DNA of 64,000 bases from Cognatiyoonia sp965661665 (GTDB taxonomy: Bacteria; Pseudomonadota; Alphaproteobacteria; Rhodobacterales; Rhodobacteraceae), in assembly GCF_965661665.1 (NCBI RefSeq), contig NZ_CBFIEO010000005.1, forward strand, positions 81,192 through 145,191, given 5' to 3'. The notes beneath the pieces were generated by a model. That model did no database searches. It had not been told where the DNA came from and was given only the letters and a program-made list of their open reading frames with translations. The first letter of the stretch is position 1; each line of letters starts with the position of its first letter. Made by a program: the position numbers and the translations under genes. Below are positions 43,151 to 52,795 of this stretch, piece by piece.

Positions 43151-44439
43151 ACGCTCAAACCATCCAATGCGGGGCGGCTGACCTCAATGGACAGCTTCGC
43201 GGCAAACGCCTGCCGTATGATATGCTGGACAAAGTCGCAAAATCCGGCATCCGCTTCCCCTTGTCTGTTTTCAACCTCGATATCTGGGGCGAAGACATAG
43301 AAGACAGCCCGCTGGTCTTTGAAACAGGCGACGCCGATGGCGCCATCCTGCCCACCGAACGCGGATCGATCCCCCTGCCTTGGCTGGCGGAGGAAACAAC
43401 CTTCATCCCGCTCTGGGGCTTCAATGAAGACGGCACCGCCTTCGCCGGTTGCCCACGCCAAGCCCTCAAATCCATCGTGGATCGGTTCGCTGCACATAGC
43501 CTCACCCCCGTCGCCGCGTCTGAGATGGAGTTTTACCTCGCCGATCCCAGCGACGGCGAAGTCACCCCAATCGCCGAAGAACCCGGCGGCCAGATCATGT
43601 CGCTGCGCGCGCTCGACCGCTTGGACCCGTTCTTTGTCGATCTCTACCAAAGCTGCGCTGCGATGGGCATCGCAGCTGAAGCCGCCACATCGGAAAGCGG
43701 CACCGGCCAGTTCGAAATCACCATTCAACACACCAACGACGCCCTCAAAGCCGCCGATGATGCGTGGTTCTTCAAACTCTTGGTTCAGGGCCTCGCCGCG
43801 AAACACGGCATGGCGGGCAGCTTTATGGCCAAACCGATGGCGGAAGACGCCGGAAACGGGATGCACACCCATGTTTCGCTACTGAATGCCGAGGGGCAGA
43901 ATGTCTTTGCAGACGGCACCGAAGACGGCACGCCTTTGTTGGAAAATGCTGTCGCCGGATGCCTTGCAGCCCTGCAAGACCTGACGCTCATCTTCGCGCC
44001 GCACGCCAACAGCTATGCGCGCATGGTACCCGGGGCCCACGCGCCCACCAGCATCTGCTGGGGCCACGACAACCGCACCGTTGCCGTGCGCATCCCCCGC
44101 GGTGATCCTAAAGCCAAGCGCGTCGAACACAGGCTTGCCGGTGGCGATGTGAACCCCTACCTCAGCTTGGCCGCGATCCTTGGGTCCATGCTCTACGGTA
44201 TCGAAAACGCGCTCACACCGCCAGAGCCCGTCACCGGCAACGCCTACGATCAAAGCCATCCGCAGGTGCACGGGACATGGGCCAAGGCGATCGGCGCTTT
44301 CGAACAGTCGGGCATCGTCGCCAAAATCTTCGACCCCAAACTCATCAGCTACTTCACGGCCACCAAGCGCCAAGAATTGAAGCGATTCCCGACCCTCTCC
44401 CCCGACAATCAATTGCTGAGCTACCTTGACAGGGTCTAG
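43147..44439 (+). CDS. Glutamine synthetase-like gamma-glutamyl ligase 1
   Basis: The 430-residue product belongs to the GS-I superfamily by ASEMEFYLADP (first metal Glu), AATSESGTGQFEIT, GMHTHVSLLN (His-x-His) and GHDNRTVAVRIPRG, all in order. It differs from true GlnA and from the second ligase encoded here (450 residues), so the cluster has two separate members. Candidates are gamma-glutamylation of a polyamine (PuuA-like) or of another amine. It starts four bases inside the permease gene. The paired presence with ligase 2 is discussed under findings. Confidence 0.85.
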   Translation: MNAQTIQCGAADLNGQLRGKRLPYDMLDKVAKSGIRFPLSVFNLDIWGEDIEDSPLVFETGDADGAILPTERGSIPLPWLAEETTFIPLWGFNEDGTAFAGCPRQALKSIVDRFAAHSLTPVAASEMEFYLADPSDGEVTPIAEEPGGQIMSLRALDRLDPFFVDLYQSCAAMGIAAEAATSESGTGQFEITIQHTNDALKAADDAWFFKLLVQGLAAKHGMAGSFMAKPMAEDAGNGMHTHVSLLNAEGQNVFADGTEDGTPLLENAVAGCLAALQDLTLIFAPHANSYARMVPGAHAPTSICWGHDNRTVAVRIPRGDPKAKRVEHRLAGGDVNPYLSLAAILGSMLYGIENALTPPEPVTGNAYDQSHPQVHGTWAKAIGAFEQSGIVAKIFDPKLISYFTATKRQELKRFPTLSPDNQLLSYLDRV

Positions 44440-44483
44440 GCTTCCCGTCGAAATACACTTCAAAACAACCCACACGGTGATTT

Positions 44484-45167
44484 ATGAAAATCGGCATTCT
44501 CCACACCGGTCACGCTCCGGACGAAGTTCTGGGCGAACTGGGCGATTATGACGCCATGTTTATCAAACTCTTGGACGGCAAGGGTTTCATTTATCAAACA
44601 TGGGACGTAGTCGACATGGATTTCCCAAGCGACGTGCATCAGGCCGACGGCTGGCTCGTCAGCGGCTCCAAACACGGCGCGTATGAAGATCACCAGTTCA
44701 TACCACCGCTCGAAGATTTCATCCGCGCCGCCTATGACGCCGCAGTCCCCACCGTAGGTGTCTGTTTTGGTCACCAGATCATTGCGCAAGCCCTGGGCGG
44801 CAAGGTAGAGAAGTTCGCAGGCGGCTGGACCATCGGCCCCCAAACATACGACTGGGGTGGCATCCCTTGGGCGCTAAACGCATGGCACCAAGACCAAGTT
44901 GTCGAACGTCCCGCAAAGGCGACCGACCACGCCGGCAACCAATTCTGTGAGAACGCAATCCTTGTCTACGGCGACCGCGCATTTACGATGCAGCCGCATC
45001 CTGAATTCCGCAAACCAATGATGGACGCACTGATCGATTATCGCTCTAAGGGGCTGATCCCGAACCAGCAAATCGCATTGGCCACGCAAGGCATGGACGC
45101 TGCAAACGATGATGAGAAAATGGCCGAGATGATCGCTAATTTCTTCAAAACCCGCGAGGTCGCATGA
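44484..45167 (+). CDS. Class I glutamine amidotransferase, possible gamma-glutamyl hydrolase
   Basis: The 227-residue product has the nucleophile Cys in VGVCFGHQIIAQALGG near residue 94 and the His-Glu pair in MQPHPEFRKP near 170. It resembles the GMP-synthase-like amidotransferases. In an amine gamma-glutamylation pathway it would be expected to release glutamate from gamma-glutamyl-aminobutyrate, as PuuD does, though PuuD proper is a different peptidase C26 branch. Overlaps ligase 2 by four bases. Confidence 0.82.
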   Translation: MKIGILHTGHAPDEVLGELGDYDAMFIKLLDGKGFIYQTWDVVDMDFPSDVHQADGWLVSGSKHGAYEDHQFIPPLEDFIRAAYDAAVPTVGVCFGHQIIAQALGGKVEKFAGGWTIGPQTYDWGGIPWALNAWHQDQVVERPAKATDHAGNQFCENAILVYGDRAFTMQPHPEFRKPMMDALIDYRSKGLIPNQQIALATQGMDAANDDEKMAEMIANFFKTREVA

Positions 45168-46516
45168 GTTGGCGCAAAAAGATCCCACAAGCGGCGCAAG
45201 CCTATCTTGAGAAAAACCGCCTCGATGAGGTGGAATGTGTCATCGCTGACCTCCCCGGCATTGCACGTGGCAAGGCTGTACCTGCGGCCAAATGGGAAAA
45301 GCAAAGCCATTTCCACCTGCCAAACTCGATCTTTTTTCAAACGATTACGGGCGGATGGGGCGAAGCGGCTGGTCCGGAAGGATTTGTCGAACCTGACATG
45401 ATTCTGAAACCGGATCTGAACACAGCGACCGCAGCGCCGTGGGCGGACGACGGCACGCTTCAGGTCATCCATGACGCATGCACCGCGGACGGCAAACCGG
45501 TTGGATTTGCGCCGCGCAACGTCCTCAAGCGCGTTGTCGCAGCCTATAAACGGGCTGGCCTTACGCCCGTAGTGGCGCCAGAGATGGAGTTTTTCCTCGT
45601 CGCCCGCAACACCGACCCCGCCAAGCGCATCGAACCCATGCTGGGTCGCACGGGCCGGCCCGCCGCAGGGCGCCAAGCCTATTCGATGACCGCCGTTGAC
45701 GATTATGGCCCCGTCATCGACGACATCTACGAATTTGCTGAAATCCAAGGCTTCGAAATCGACGGCATCACGCAAGAAGGCGGCGCGGGCCAGTTGGAGA
45801 TCAACCTCCTCCACGGTGACCCAGTAGACCTTGCCGACCAGGTCTTCTATTTCAAACGCCTCATCAAAGAGGCCGCGCTCAAACATGATTGCTTTGCTAC
45901 TTTCATGGCCAAACCGATCGAGGATGAACCGGGCAGCGCGATGCATGTACATCATTCCGTGCTCGACGCGGATGGCCAGAACATCTTCACCGGACCGCAA
46001 GGCGGCGAAACCGATGCGTTCTTCTATTTTATCGGTGGTTTGCAGGAATACCTGCCAAGCGCCATCGCGATGCTAGCCCCCTACGTGAACAGTTACCGCC
46101 GCTACGTCCGCGACCATGCGGCGCCGATCAACCTCGAATGGGGCCGCGACAACCGCACCACAGGCATCCGCATTCCTGTTTCACCTCCCGAGGCGCGGCG
46201 GATCGAAAACCGCCTCGCCGGTATGGACTGCAACCCATACCTTTGCATCGCGGCCTCGCTCGCCTGCGGACTGCTCGGCATTCGTAAGGAAATCCGGCCC
46301 GACAAACGCTTCAAAGGCGACGCCTATGATGGGGAGGATGACATTCCCGTCGGCCTATACGCCGCATTGGAGCTTTTTGACGAGGCCAAAGACCTGCACA
46401 AGATCCTCAGCGAAGACTTCGCCCGCGTCTACTCCATCGTGAAACGCGCCGAATACGACGAGTTCCTGCAAGTTATCTCACCGTGGGAGCGGGAGCATCT
46501 CCTGCTCAACGTATGA
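45164..46516 (+). CDS. Glutamine synthetase-like gamma-glutamylpolyamine synthetase 2 (PuuA-like)
   Basis: A 450-residue GS-superfamily enzyme with PEMEFFLVARN, QEGGAGQLEINLLHGD, SAMHVHHSVLDADG and WGRDNRTTGIRIPVSPPEARR in order, and the N-terminal ECVIADLPGIARGKAVPA. This is the pattern of the PuuA group, which couples glutamate to putrescine or spermidine using ATP. The gene for a PuuB-type oxidase follows with a 4-base overlap (ATGA), which supports that role. Confidence 0.85.
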   Translation: MSWRKKIPQAAQAYLEKNRLDEVECVIADLPGIARGKAVPAAKWEKQSHFHLPNSIFFQTITGGWGEAAGPEGFVEPDMILKPDLNTATAAPWADDGTLQVIHDACTADGKPVGFAPRNVLKRVVAAYKRAGLTPVVAPEMEFFLVARNTDPAKRIEPMLGRTGRPAAGRQAYSMTAVDDYGPVIDDIYEFAEIQGFEIDGITQEGGAGQLEINLLHGDPVDLADQVFYFKRLIKEAALKHDCFATFMAKPIEDEPGSAMHVHHSVLDADGQNIFTGPQGGETDAFFYFIGGLQEYLPSAIAMLAPYVNSYRRYVRDHAAPINLEWGRDNRTTGIRIPVSPPEARRIENRLAGMDCNPYLCIAASLACGLLGIRKEIRPDKRFKGDAYDGEDDIPVGLYAALELFDEAKDLHKILSEDFARVYSIVKRAEYDEFLQVISPWEREHLLLNV

Positions 46517-47817
46517 ATCCGCTCTTTCGTAACGACCGCGCGGGCGAATTTCCCAACAGTTGGTACGCTGCTAGCGCCGACATCCCTGACAAGCGCGCGG
46601 TTCTCAAAGGCCAGCATCAGGCGGACGTCTGCATCATCGGCGCGGGCTTCACGGGGCTGACCGCCGCGTTGCGACTGGCCGAAAAAGGTTTTGACGTCAC
46701 CGTCATCGACGCCCACCGCGCGGGCTTCGGCGCCTCTGGACGCAACGGCGGGCAAGTGGGCACGGGGTACAACTGGGATCAAGCCTCACTTGCCAAAAAG
46801 ATGGGAGAGGGCCCCGCTCGCGCCGTCTGGGACCTTGCCGAAATGGCGAAAGCGGACATTGCAGAATTGGCGACTAAATACGCTCCAGAGGCCCGGCTGA
46901 CCCCCGGCGTGGCGCATGGGGCCTATTCGCAAAAGGAAATCCGCGAAATCCATGAAGACTGCGAATACCAAGCCAAAACATATGGCTACACGCTAAACGA
47001 ACCCCTCGACCAAGCCGCGTTCAACGATCTGGTGAAAACCGACAAATACCGTGGCGGCGCGCTCGACATGGGCGCGGGGCACATCCATCCCCTACGCTAT
47101 GCGCTTGGCCTCGCTTGCGCGGCAGAGGCTGCAGGCATCACCATCTACGAAGGCTCCCCCGTTCACAATGTGACCAAAGGCGACCCTGCCAAAGTCCAGA
47201 CGGACAAGGGATACGTGATGGCAAAACACGTAATCTTCGCTGGCAACGGCTACCTGCCCAACATCGAAGACAAAATCGCCGCCCGCGTCATGCCGATCAA
47301 CAGCTTCATCTGCGCGACCGAACCCTTGGGCGACCGTGCGGCAGAGGTGTTATCCCGCGACATCGCCGTCGCGGACGACAAATTCGTCGTGAATTACTAC
47401 CGCATCTCCGAAGACAAACGCTTCCTCTTCGGGGGCCGCGAAAATTATGGCATCGGCTTTCCCAAAGACATCTCCACCAAACTGATCGAACGGATGAAAA
47501 ACCTTTTCCCGCAACTCAAGGGCGTCGGCATCGATTATGTCTGGGGCGGCACGCTTGGCATCACTATGACCCGCCTGCCCTGCGTCCAACGCATCGAACC
47601 GAACATCTGGTCCGGCGCAGGCTTCTCCGGCCACGGCGTCGCGCTTTCAGGCTTCACCGGCCGCGTCATCGCCGAAGCCATCGCCGGTCAGGAAGAGAAG
47701 TTCGACGCCCTGTCCAAACTCCCTGTTCCACCTTTCCCAGGCGGCAGCACATTCCGCATGCCTTTGTTGACGTTGGCAATGACGTGGTACGCGCTCAGAG
47801 ACCGGCTGGGGGTTTAG
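46513..47817 (+). CDS. puuB: FAD-dependent oxidoreductase, probable gamma-glutamylputrescine oxidase
   Basis: The ATG at 46513 overlaps the stop of ligase 2. The 434-residue protein has NSWYAASADIP at the start, the FAD loop VCIIGAGFTGLTAALRLAEKG, FGASGRNGGQVGTGYN near residue 75 and the C-terminal GVDYVWGGT/GHGVALSGFTGRVIAEA. This order matches PuuB-type oxidases. It would oxidise the gamma-glutamylated amine to an aldehyde with release of ammonia. The matching dehydrogenase (PuuC) is not in the window. Confidence 0.83.
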   Translation: MNPLFRNDRAGEFPNSWYAASADIPDKRAVLKGQHQADVCIIGAGFTGLTAALRLAEKGFDVTVIDAHRAGFGASGRNGGQVGTGYNWDQASLAKKMGEGPARAVWDLAEMAKADIAELATKYAPEARLTPGVAHGAYSQKEIREIHEDCEYQAKTYGYTLNEPLDQAAFNDLVKTDKYRGGALDMGAGHIHPLRYALGLACAAEAAGITIYEGSPVHNVTKGDPAKVQTDKGYVMAKHVIFAGNGYLPNIEDKIAARVMPINSFICATEPLGDRAAEVLSRDIAVADDKFVVNYYRISEDKRFLFGGRENYGIGFPKDISTKLIERMKNLFPQLKGVGIDYVWGGTLGITMTRLPCVQRIEPNIWSGAGFSGHGVALSGFTGRVIAEAIAGQEEKFDALSKLPVPPFPGGSTFRMPLLTLAMTWYALRDRLGV

Positions 47818-47841
47818 GACGGAAGTCTACAAGACGTGCTC

Positions 47842-48255
47842 CTAGACGACCCGTGCGAGCAGCGATTGAAGGGTCTTCTGTTCCCTCTCAGAAATCGGCC
47901 CAAGGATTTCACCGATCACCTCTGCAACTGTTTGCTTCAATTCGCCAACAACCTCTGACCCCTTGGACGTTAGGAAGATCAAGCTGACGCGGCCATCGTC
48001 TGGTGACATTTCACGATGCACGAGCCCCTTTGTCTCCAAAGATCGTATCATCCGAGTCATTTGCGATTTGTCACGCGCAACGCGCTTTGTGAGTTCATTC
48101 AGACTAATCCGCCCAGTATCCGCAAGCGTCATCATCAGGATGGCTCCGCCAGGGCCAACCGCTTCCCTATCAAAGTCTGGCGCACGTTCCTGCAGACCGG
48201 AGTGAATCCTGCGCATGAAACGATCGACAAGGAGGGCAAGTTCGGTATCTTGCAT
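47842..48255 (-). CDS. MarR-family transcriptional regulator
   Basis: A 137-residue winged-helix protein: DTGRISLNELTKRVARDKSQMTRMIRSLE is the DNA-recognition helix region and SPDDGRVSLIFLTSKG the wing with the conserved DxR. It is divergent from the membrane-protein gene at 48342, with a strong palindrome between them (48259-48299) that is the likely operator. The adjacent target is broken, so the regulator may now act only on itself or on other genes. Ligand unknown. Confidence 0.9.
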   Translation of the reverse strand: MQDTELALLVDRFMRRIHSGLQERAPDFDREAVGPGGAILMMTLADTGRISLNELTKRVARDKSQMTRMIRSLETKGLVHREMSPDDGRVSLIFLTSKGSEVVGELKQTVAEVIGEILGPISEREQKTLQSLLARVV

Positions 48256-48258
48256 TTT

Positions 48259-48299
48259 GTTGATAAAGTCTACTTATTTACTTAGTAGTTATAATCAAC
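48259..48299. promoter_or_regulatory. Palindromic operator, probably for the MarR regulator
   Basis: Two nested inverted repeats share one centre at 48279: GTTGAT/ATCAAC outside (48259-48264, 48294-48299) and CTACT/AGTAG inside (48270-48274, 48284-48288). It lies four bases upstream of the MarR start, 43 bases before the divergent gene, as a self-regulatory operator should. Confidence 0.65.
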
Positions 48300-48341
48300 T
48301 TAATACGACGCCATCTCGGCTGCAACAAAAGGGAATAGGGC

Positions 48342-48785
48342 ATGACAAACTCACAAACACGTGCGCTCAAAGTGGCTACAATGCTTTAGATCATATGGGG
48401 TTTGGTGCAAACGCTTGAGGGTTTGATGGTGCTATCAAGTGATGCCACAGGCGGCTTTCAAGCCATCGCCGACGCGGTCGATCTAGCCTCACTTCAAACT
48501 GACTATCACACGGCCGTCGGCGGCGTGCTGAGTCAGCACGGTTGGAACTTAGGTTGGTTCGGCATCGCCACGGTCATCGGGGCGATACTTATCTGGCGCA
48601 AAAATATTACCACCATTTGGGTGGCGGGGATGATCGGAGGTCTTGCTGATATTGGCTATCTGCTCTTCGTCGATTTTCCCGACTACGTAAATTTTGTACC
48701 CGGTACCGTTATGACATTCATTTCTGCATCAGCGGTAGCTCTGAGCTTTTGGGTCTGGCTTTCCGCCAGAAGGGTCACGTCCTAG
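48342..48785 (+). pseudogene. Four-helix membrane protein with an early amber codon
   Basis: From an ATG with an AGGG-type site the frame reads MTNSQTRALKVATML, TAG (48387-48389), IIWGLVQTLEGLMVLS and then three further hydrophobic helices to the end at 48785. All of it is one frame of 147 codons. The family is unknown to me. An in-frame GTG at 48402, right after the stop, could re-initiate to give 127 residues without the N-terminal part of helix 1. Divergent from the MarR gene and likely its former target. Confidence 0.6.
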
Positions 48786-48867
48786 AGCATATGCGTAAAT
48801 TGAAGTTAATGGTCTAGGTCATTTAAGTAACGCCCGCTTCGTCGGCAAAGCAAGCAATCCGAAAAGA

Positions 48868-49827
48868 CTACAACAACCGCAGCTTCCCCTCCAACCACGG
48901 TGCATCCGCAATCGTCGGTGCGATGAAGTGTTCTTCGATCAGGGGCTTTAAGCGCCCTGCGATATCCGTCGGGAATTCGCTCAACACCCCCCGCCGCGCA
49001 GTGAGGGAGATGGTGCGGGAGAGCTCACCGAAAGGCATCCGCAGGATTTCCACCTGATCCTGAAACCGCGCCGCGCGTTTCCAGACAAGCGGCGTCACAA
49101 TCGCCCAGCCCGACCCTTGCGCCACCATAGACATGATCGCGTAATAACTGTCGAGCTCGAACCGGTGCCGCAGATTGATGTTCTGATTGCCCAGATGGTC
49201 GGTCAGCAACCGACCAATGTAATGATTGCTGGCGTAGCGGATCATCGGCATCCGGCGCAGTGACTTTTCGATGTCAGAGGTGACCTTGCCTTTGGGGGCG
49301 ACGACCAAAAACGGCTCTTCCATCAACGGGTGGACTTCATTGTCCTCATTGTGCTGGCCGATGTCAGCGGCCACGATCACGTCCAGCGCCCGCGCCTCCA
49401 ACTGATCGACCAATTGATGGGAGGCGGCAGTTTCCAAAGTGAAATTACAATTCAAAAGATCTCCCCCCATGTTGGTGAGCAATGCAGGCGTCACATCCGC
49501 CTCAAAATCTTCGACCATGCCCAGCCGCAATCGCGTCAGCCGTGTTGGATCAGCCATCGCCAATTCCGCTTGCGCCTGTGCTGCTTCGTTCAAGATAGTG
49601 TTCGCCCGCCGCAGAAACATGTCGCCCGCAGGGGTCAGCGACACAGGCCGCGCGCCCCTGTTCAAAAGCGTGGTCCCAAGCGCCCCTTCCAGATTGGTAA
49701 TCTGCTGACTGACTGTCGCGGCCGAAGCCCCAAGTCGTCGTGCCGCTGCAGTGATTGAGCCTTCTTCAGCCGTCGCTACAAAAACCTCCACTCCCCACAG
49801 TGTGATTTTTCCTGCCGTAATCGTCAT
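48868..49827 (-). CDS. LysR-type transcriptional regulator
   Basis: The ATG at 49827 has an AGAGGAC site and gives the LysR N terminus; the frame is open further upstream but without family match. The 319-residue product has the helix-turn-helix VFVATAEEGSITAAARRLGA through ATVSQQITNLEGALGTTLL and a periplasmic-binding-fold effector domain (RLRLGMVEDFEADVTPALL onwards). It is divergent from the aminotransferase gene 103 bases away and probably controls it. Confidence 0.92.
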   Translation of the reverse strand: MTITAGKITLWGVEVFVATAEEGSITAAARRLGASAATVSQQITNLEGALGTTLLNRGARPVSLTPAGDMFLRRANTILNEAAQAQAELAMADPTRLTRLRLGMVEDFEADVTPALLTNMGGDLLNCNFTLETAASHQLVDQLEARALDVIVAADIGQHNEDNEVHPLMEEPFLVVAPKGKVTSDIEKSLRRMPMIRYASNHYIGRLLTDHLGNQNINLRHRFELDSYYAIMSMVAQGSGWAIVTPLVWKRAARFQDQVEILRMPFGELSRTISLTARRGVLSEFPTDIAGRLKPLIEEHFIAPTIADAPWLEGKLRLL

Positions 49828-49930
49828 TGCGTCCTCTTCTTGTCGCAAACGAAAGACTAAGCGGTCCGACAGACGATTGTAAGCCTGCAAAACGCCCCCT
49901 ACACTCAACTCAGATTCAGGGAGACACGCT

Positions 49931-51298
49931 ATGAACAAACATGCGCCAAACTCGTGGGAAGCCCGCGCCGATGAACATTCGTTCTATGGGTTTACCGACC
50001 TGCCCACGATCGAGGATCGCGGCGCCATAGTTCTAACCCACGGCAAGGGGCCTTACGTCTACGACGTGCATGGCCGCGAATATCTCGATGGCAACTCCGG
50101 CCTATGGAATATGGTCGCAGGCTTTGACCACAAAGGAATGGCTGAGGCCGCAAAAGCGCAATATGACCGCTTCCCAGGATACCATGCCTTCTTTGGCCGG
50201 ATGTCCGATCAAACTGTGCTGTTGTCCGAAAAACTGATCGAAGTCTCCCCTTTCGAGCGCGGCAAAGTCTTCTATACAAACTCAGGGTCAGAAGCGAACG
50301 ACACCCTCGTAAAAATGCTCTGGATGCTCGGCTGGGCCGAAGGCACACCCCAGAAACGTAAGATCATCACGCGGATCAACGGCTATCACGGCGTCACCGC
50401 CGTGGCTGCTTCCATGACCGGCAAGCCTTACAACCACGTCTTTGGCCTGCCCCTGCCTGAATTCATCCATGTCAGTTGTCCACACTACTGGCGCTTCGGC
50501 GAAGAGGGGGAGACGGAAGCAGAATTTACCGCCCGTCTCGCGCAGGAGCTGGAAGACACGATCGAGCGCGAAGGCCCCGACACCATCGCAGGCTTCGTCG
50601 CTGAACCTGTGATGGGTGCGGGCGGCGTCATCCCCCCGTCAAAAGGGTACTTCCAAGCGATCCAGAAGGTCTTGAAGAAACACAACATCCCGCTCGTGGC
50701 CGACGAAGTCATCACAGGCTTCGGTCGCACGGGGGAGGTTTGGGGCTGTCAGACCTATGACTTCATGCCAGACGTGATCATCAGCTCCAAAAACCTGACT
50801 GCTGGCTACTTCCCAATGGGCGCCGTGATCCTTGGGCCAGAAATGACCGACCGGATGCAGGCTGCGTCGGAGAAATTCGATGAATTCCCGCATGGCTTCA
50901 CCGCCTCCGGCCACCCCGTCGGCTGCGCGATTGCCTTGAAAGCCATCGACGTCATTATGAACGAAGGCCTGATCGACAACGTCCGCATGCTGACCCCGCT
51001 CTTTGAAGATGGCATGGCTCGCATCGCGGAGCACAAGAACATCGGCGAATGGCGCGGCAAAGGCCTGATGGGCGCGCTGGAAGCCGTGGCCGACAAAGAG
51101 ACGAAGACACCCTTCGACGGCGCCCTCTCCGTCTCAGAACGCATCGCCAACGCCTGCACCGATCAGGGTCTGATCTGCCGCCCCTTGGGCCAAGCCATCG
51201 TCCTCTGCCCCGCGTTCATCCTGACGCCTGCGCAGATGGATGAAATGTTTGGAAAGTTGGAGAAGGCACTGGACGGGGTGTTTGCGGAAGTCGGTTAG
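49931..51298 (+). CDS. Class III aminotransferase (putrescine/beta-alanine-pyruvate type)
   Basis: A 455-residue PLP enzyme: YVYDVHGREYLDGNSGLWN near residue 38, NSGSEANDTLVKMLWML near 117, VADEVITGFGRTGEVWGCQ near 256 and the PLP lysine in ISSKNLTAGYFPMGAVIL near 287. The family transfers amino groups from amines such as putrescine, beta-alanine or taurine to pyruvate. With the gamma-glutamyl ligase operon next door it may catabolise a polyamine or its product. LysR divergent. Confidence 0.88.
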   Translation: MNKHAPNSWEARADEHSFYGFTDLPTIEDRGAIVLTHGKGPYVYDVHGREYLDGNSGLWNMVAGFDHKGMAEAAKAQYDRFPGYHAFFGRMSDQTVLLSEKLIEVSPFERGKVFYTNSGSEANDTLVKMLWMLGWAEGTPQKRKIITRINGYHGVTAVAASMTGKPYNHVFGLPLPEFIHVSCPHYWRFGEEGETEAEFTARLAQELEDTIEREGPDTIAGFVAEPVMGAGGVIPPSKGYFQAIQKVLKKHNIPLVADEVITGFGRTGEVWGCQTYDFMPDVIISSKNLTAGYFPMGAVILGPEMTDRMQAASEKFDEFPHGFTASGHPVGCAIALKAIDVIMNEGLIDNVRMLTPLFEDGMARIAEHKNIGEWRGKGLMGALEAVADKETKTPFDGALSVSERIANACTDQGLICRPLGQAIVLCPAFILTPAQMDEMFGKLEKALDGVFAEVG

Positions 51299-51477
51299 CG
51301 ACAACCAAATTCGATCTAAACCCGCAGATCCATAGGATGGGCGCACGTGCAGCGAACGACCGCTTTGGAGCCCAAATTACTCATCCGTCAGGGTGCGATG
51401 AACGCCCGGTTCTGGAGCTTTCTATTCATTTCCGCATGTGGATTTTTGTAAGTACTATAATTCATCGAGAGAACATT

Positions 51478-52090
51478 ATGATCGACCCTACCGCGCTAAT
51501 AACCTATTCGTTGATCGTTCTTGGTTTTATTTTCATTTCCGCACCTGCGACCCTCTTGACCGTTGGGCGGGCGACAACTTCTGGAGCTAAAGTTGGTATC
51601 GCGACCGGCGCTGGTATCACAGCAGGCAACTTACTCCAGACGATCATGGCAGTCGTTGGCATCTCGGCGATCATTGCGGCATCGGCCACGCTCTTCACTA
51701 TCGTGAAATACCTTGGCGCCGCTTATCTGGTCTATCTAGGTTTGAGGGCGACACTCAAAAAGGCTTCGGTTAATCTGGAGCAATGTCGTGTTCCCATCAC
51801 CGCACCCCAAGCCTTCAGACAGGCGATCCTGGCCTAAGAGCTGAATCCTAGACCGCTCTGTTTTTCCTTGCGTTCCTGCCCCAGAAGAAGGCTTCGTCAT
51901 CGCACAACTTACCATTCTCGGAATCGTATTCGCTCTGATTGGCTTTTTTAGCACCATTGTCTACTCGGTGGTACAGGGCGGCCTTGGCAACTTCCTTCGT
52001 CGCAATCCGACGGTTTTCAAGCAGCGGGGCAAGGTTGTTGGTAGCATCTACTGCGCTCTGGGCGTTCGGCTAGCGCTGCAGGAGCTATAA
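51478..52090 (+). pseudogene. LysE-family amino acid exporter, broken
   Basis: Codons from 51478 give the LysE start TALITYSLIVLGFIFISAPA and GAKVGIATGAGITAGNLLQT, up to QAFRQAILA, where a TAA stands at 51835-51837. Past it the pieces LFFLAFLPQ and, in another frame, GFVIAQLTILGIVFALIGFF with YSVVQGGLGNFLRRNPTVF and VVGSIYCALGVRLALQEL complete the normal protein to 52090. So there is one nonsense codon and at least one frameshift. LysE proteins export amino acids such as lysine or homoserine. Confidence 0.82.
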
Positions 52091-52168
52091 GCAGACACTG
52101 CTCGAATGGCAGTAAAGTCCGCAAACCAAACGTTGGCTCGCCAGCAATACAGACAATTGGTCCCGTCT

Positions 52169-52714
52169 CTACTTCCCCATCTTCGACAGCTTTTCCTGTA
52201 GCGATGCCAATTGATCTTTGATGTCGCTCAGATCATCGCCCTTCTCGGCAGGTTTATCCTCGGATTTGGTGGGCGCCATCATCCCGCCGGTCATGGCCTT
52301 GAAGAACGCCTCTTGCTGCGCCCGCATCGCCTCGAACCCGGGCATGGAGGTCATTGGGTTCATGCTGGTCATATTCTCCATCGCTTTGGATTGCCCTTCA
52401 CGCAGCATTTCAAAACTCGCCTGCAAAAACTCCGGCACGACGGAGGCGGCTTGGCTGGTGTAGCTGCGCACGAGGTCGGTCAGCACGTCGACAGGCAACA
52501 CGCTTTCGCCGCGGCTCTCATGCTCTGCAATGATCTGCAAAAGATACTGCCGTGTCAGGTCATCGCCTGACTTGAGGTCCACGATCTGAACCTCCCGCCC
52601 CTCCCGAATAAAGGCCGCAATATCGTCCAAAGTGACGTAATCGCTAGTCTCCGTATTGTACAAACGGCGGCTGGCGTAGCGTTTGATAAGAAGCGGTTTT
52701 TCGGCTGCGGCCAC
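52169..52714 (-). CDS. phaR: Polyhydroxyalkanoate synthesis repressor PhaR
   Basis: A GGGAGGG site seven bases upstream supports the GTG at 52714 over the ATG at 52735. The 181-residue product starts LLIKRYASRRLYNTETSDYVTLDDIAAFI, the PhaR DNA-binding domain, followed by the PHB-accumulation regulatory region SLPVDVLTDLVRSY and a coiled-coil C terminus. PhaR binds both PHA granules and DNA: when PHA is absent it represses phaP and itself. Sites fitting its published target lie upstream of phaP at 55920-55980. Confidence 0.94.
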   Translation of the reverse strand: MAAAEKPLLIKRYASRRLYNTETSDYVTLDDIAAFIREGREVQIVDLKSGDDLTRQYLLQIIAEHESRGESVLPVDVLTDLVRSYTSQAASVVPEFLQASFEMLREGQSKAMENMTSMNPMTSMPGFEAMRAQQEAFFKAMTGGMMAPTKSEDKPAEKGDDLSDIKDQLASLQEKLSKMGK

Positions 52715-52795
52715 GTGGCGTCCCTCCCAAGACATGTTGCAGTGCAGAGAATGCTATGCCGCGACCGCGAAAAATCCAAGCTAAACTTCTGATGT

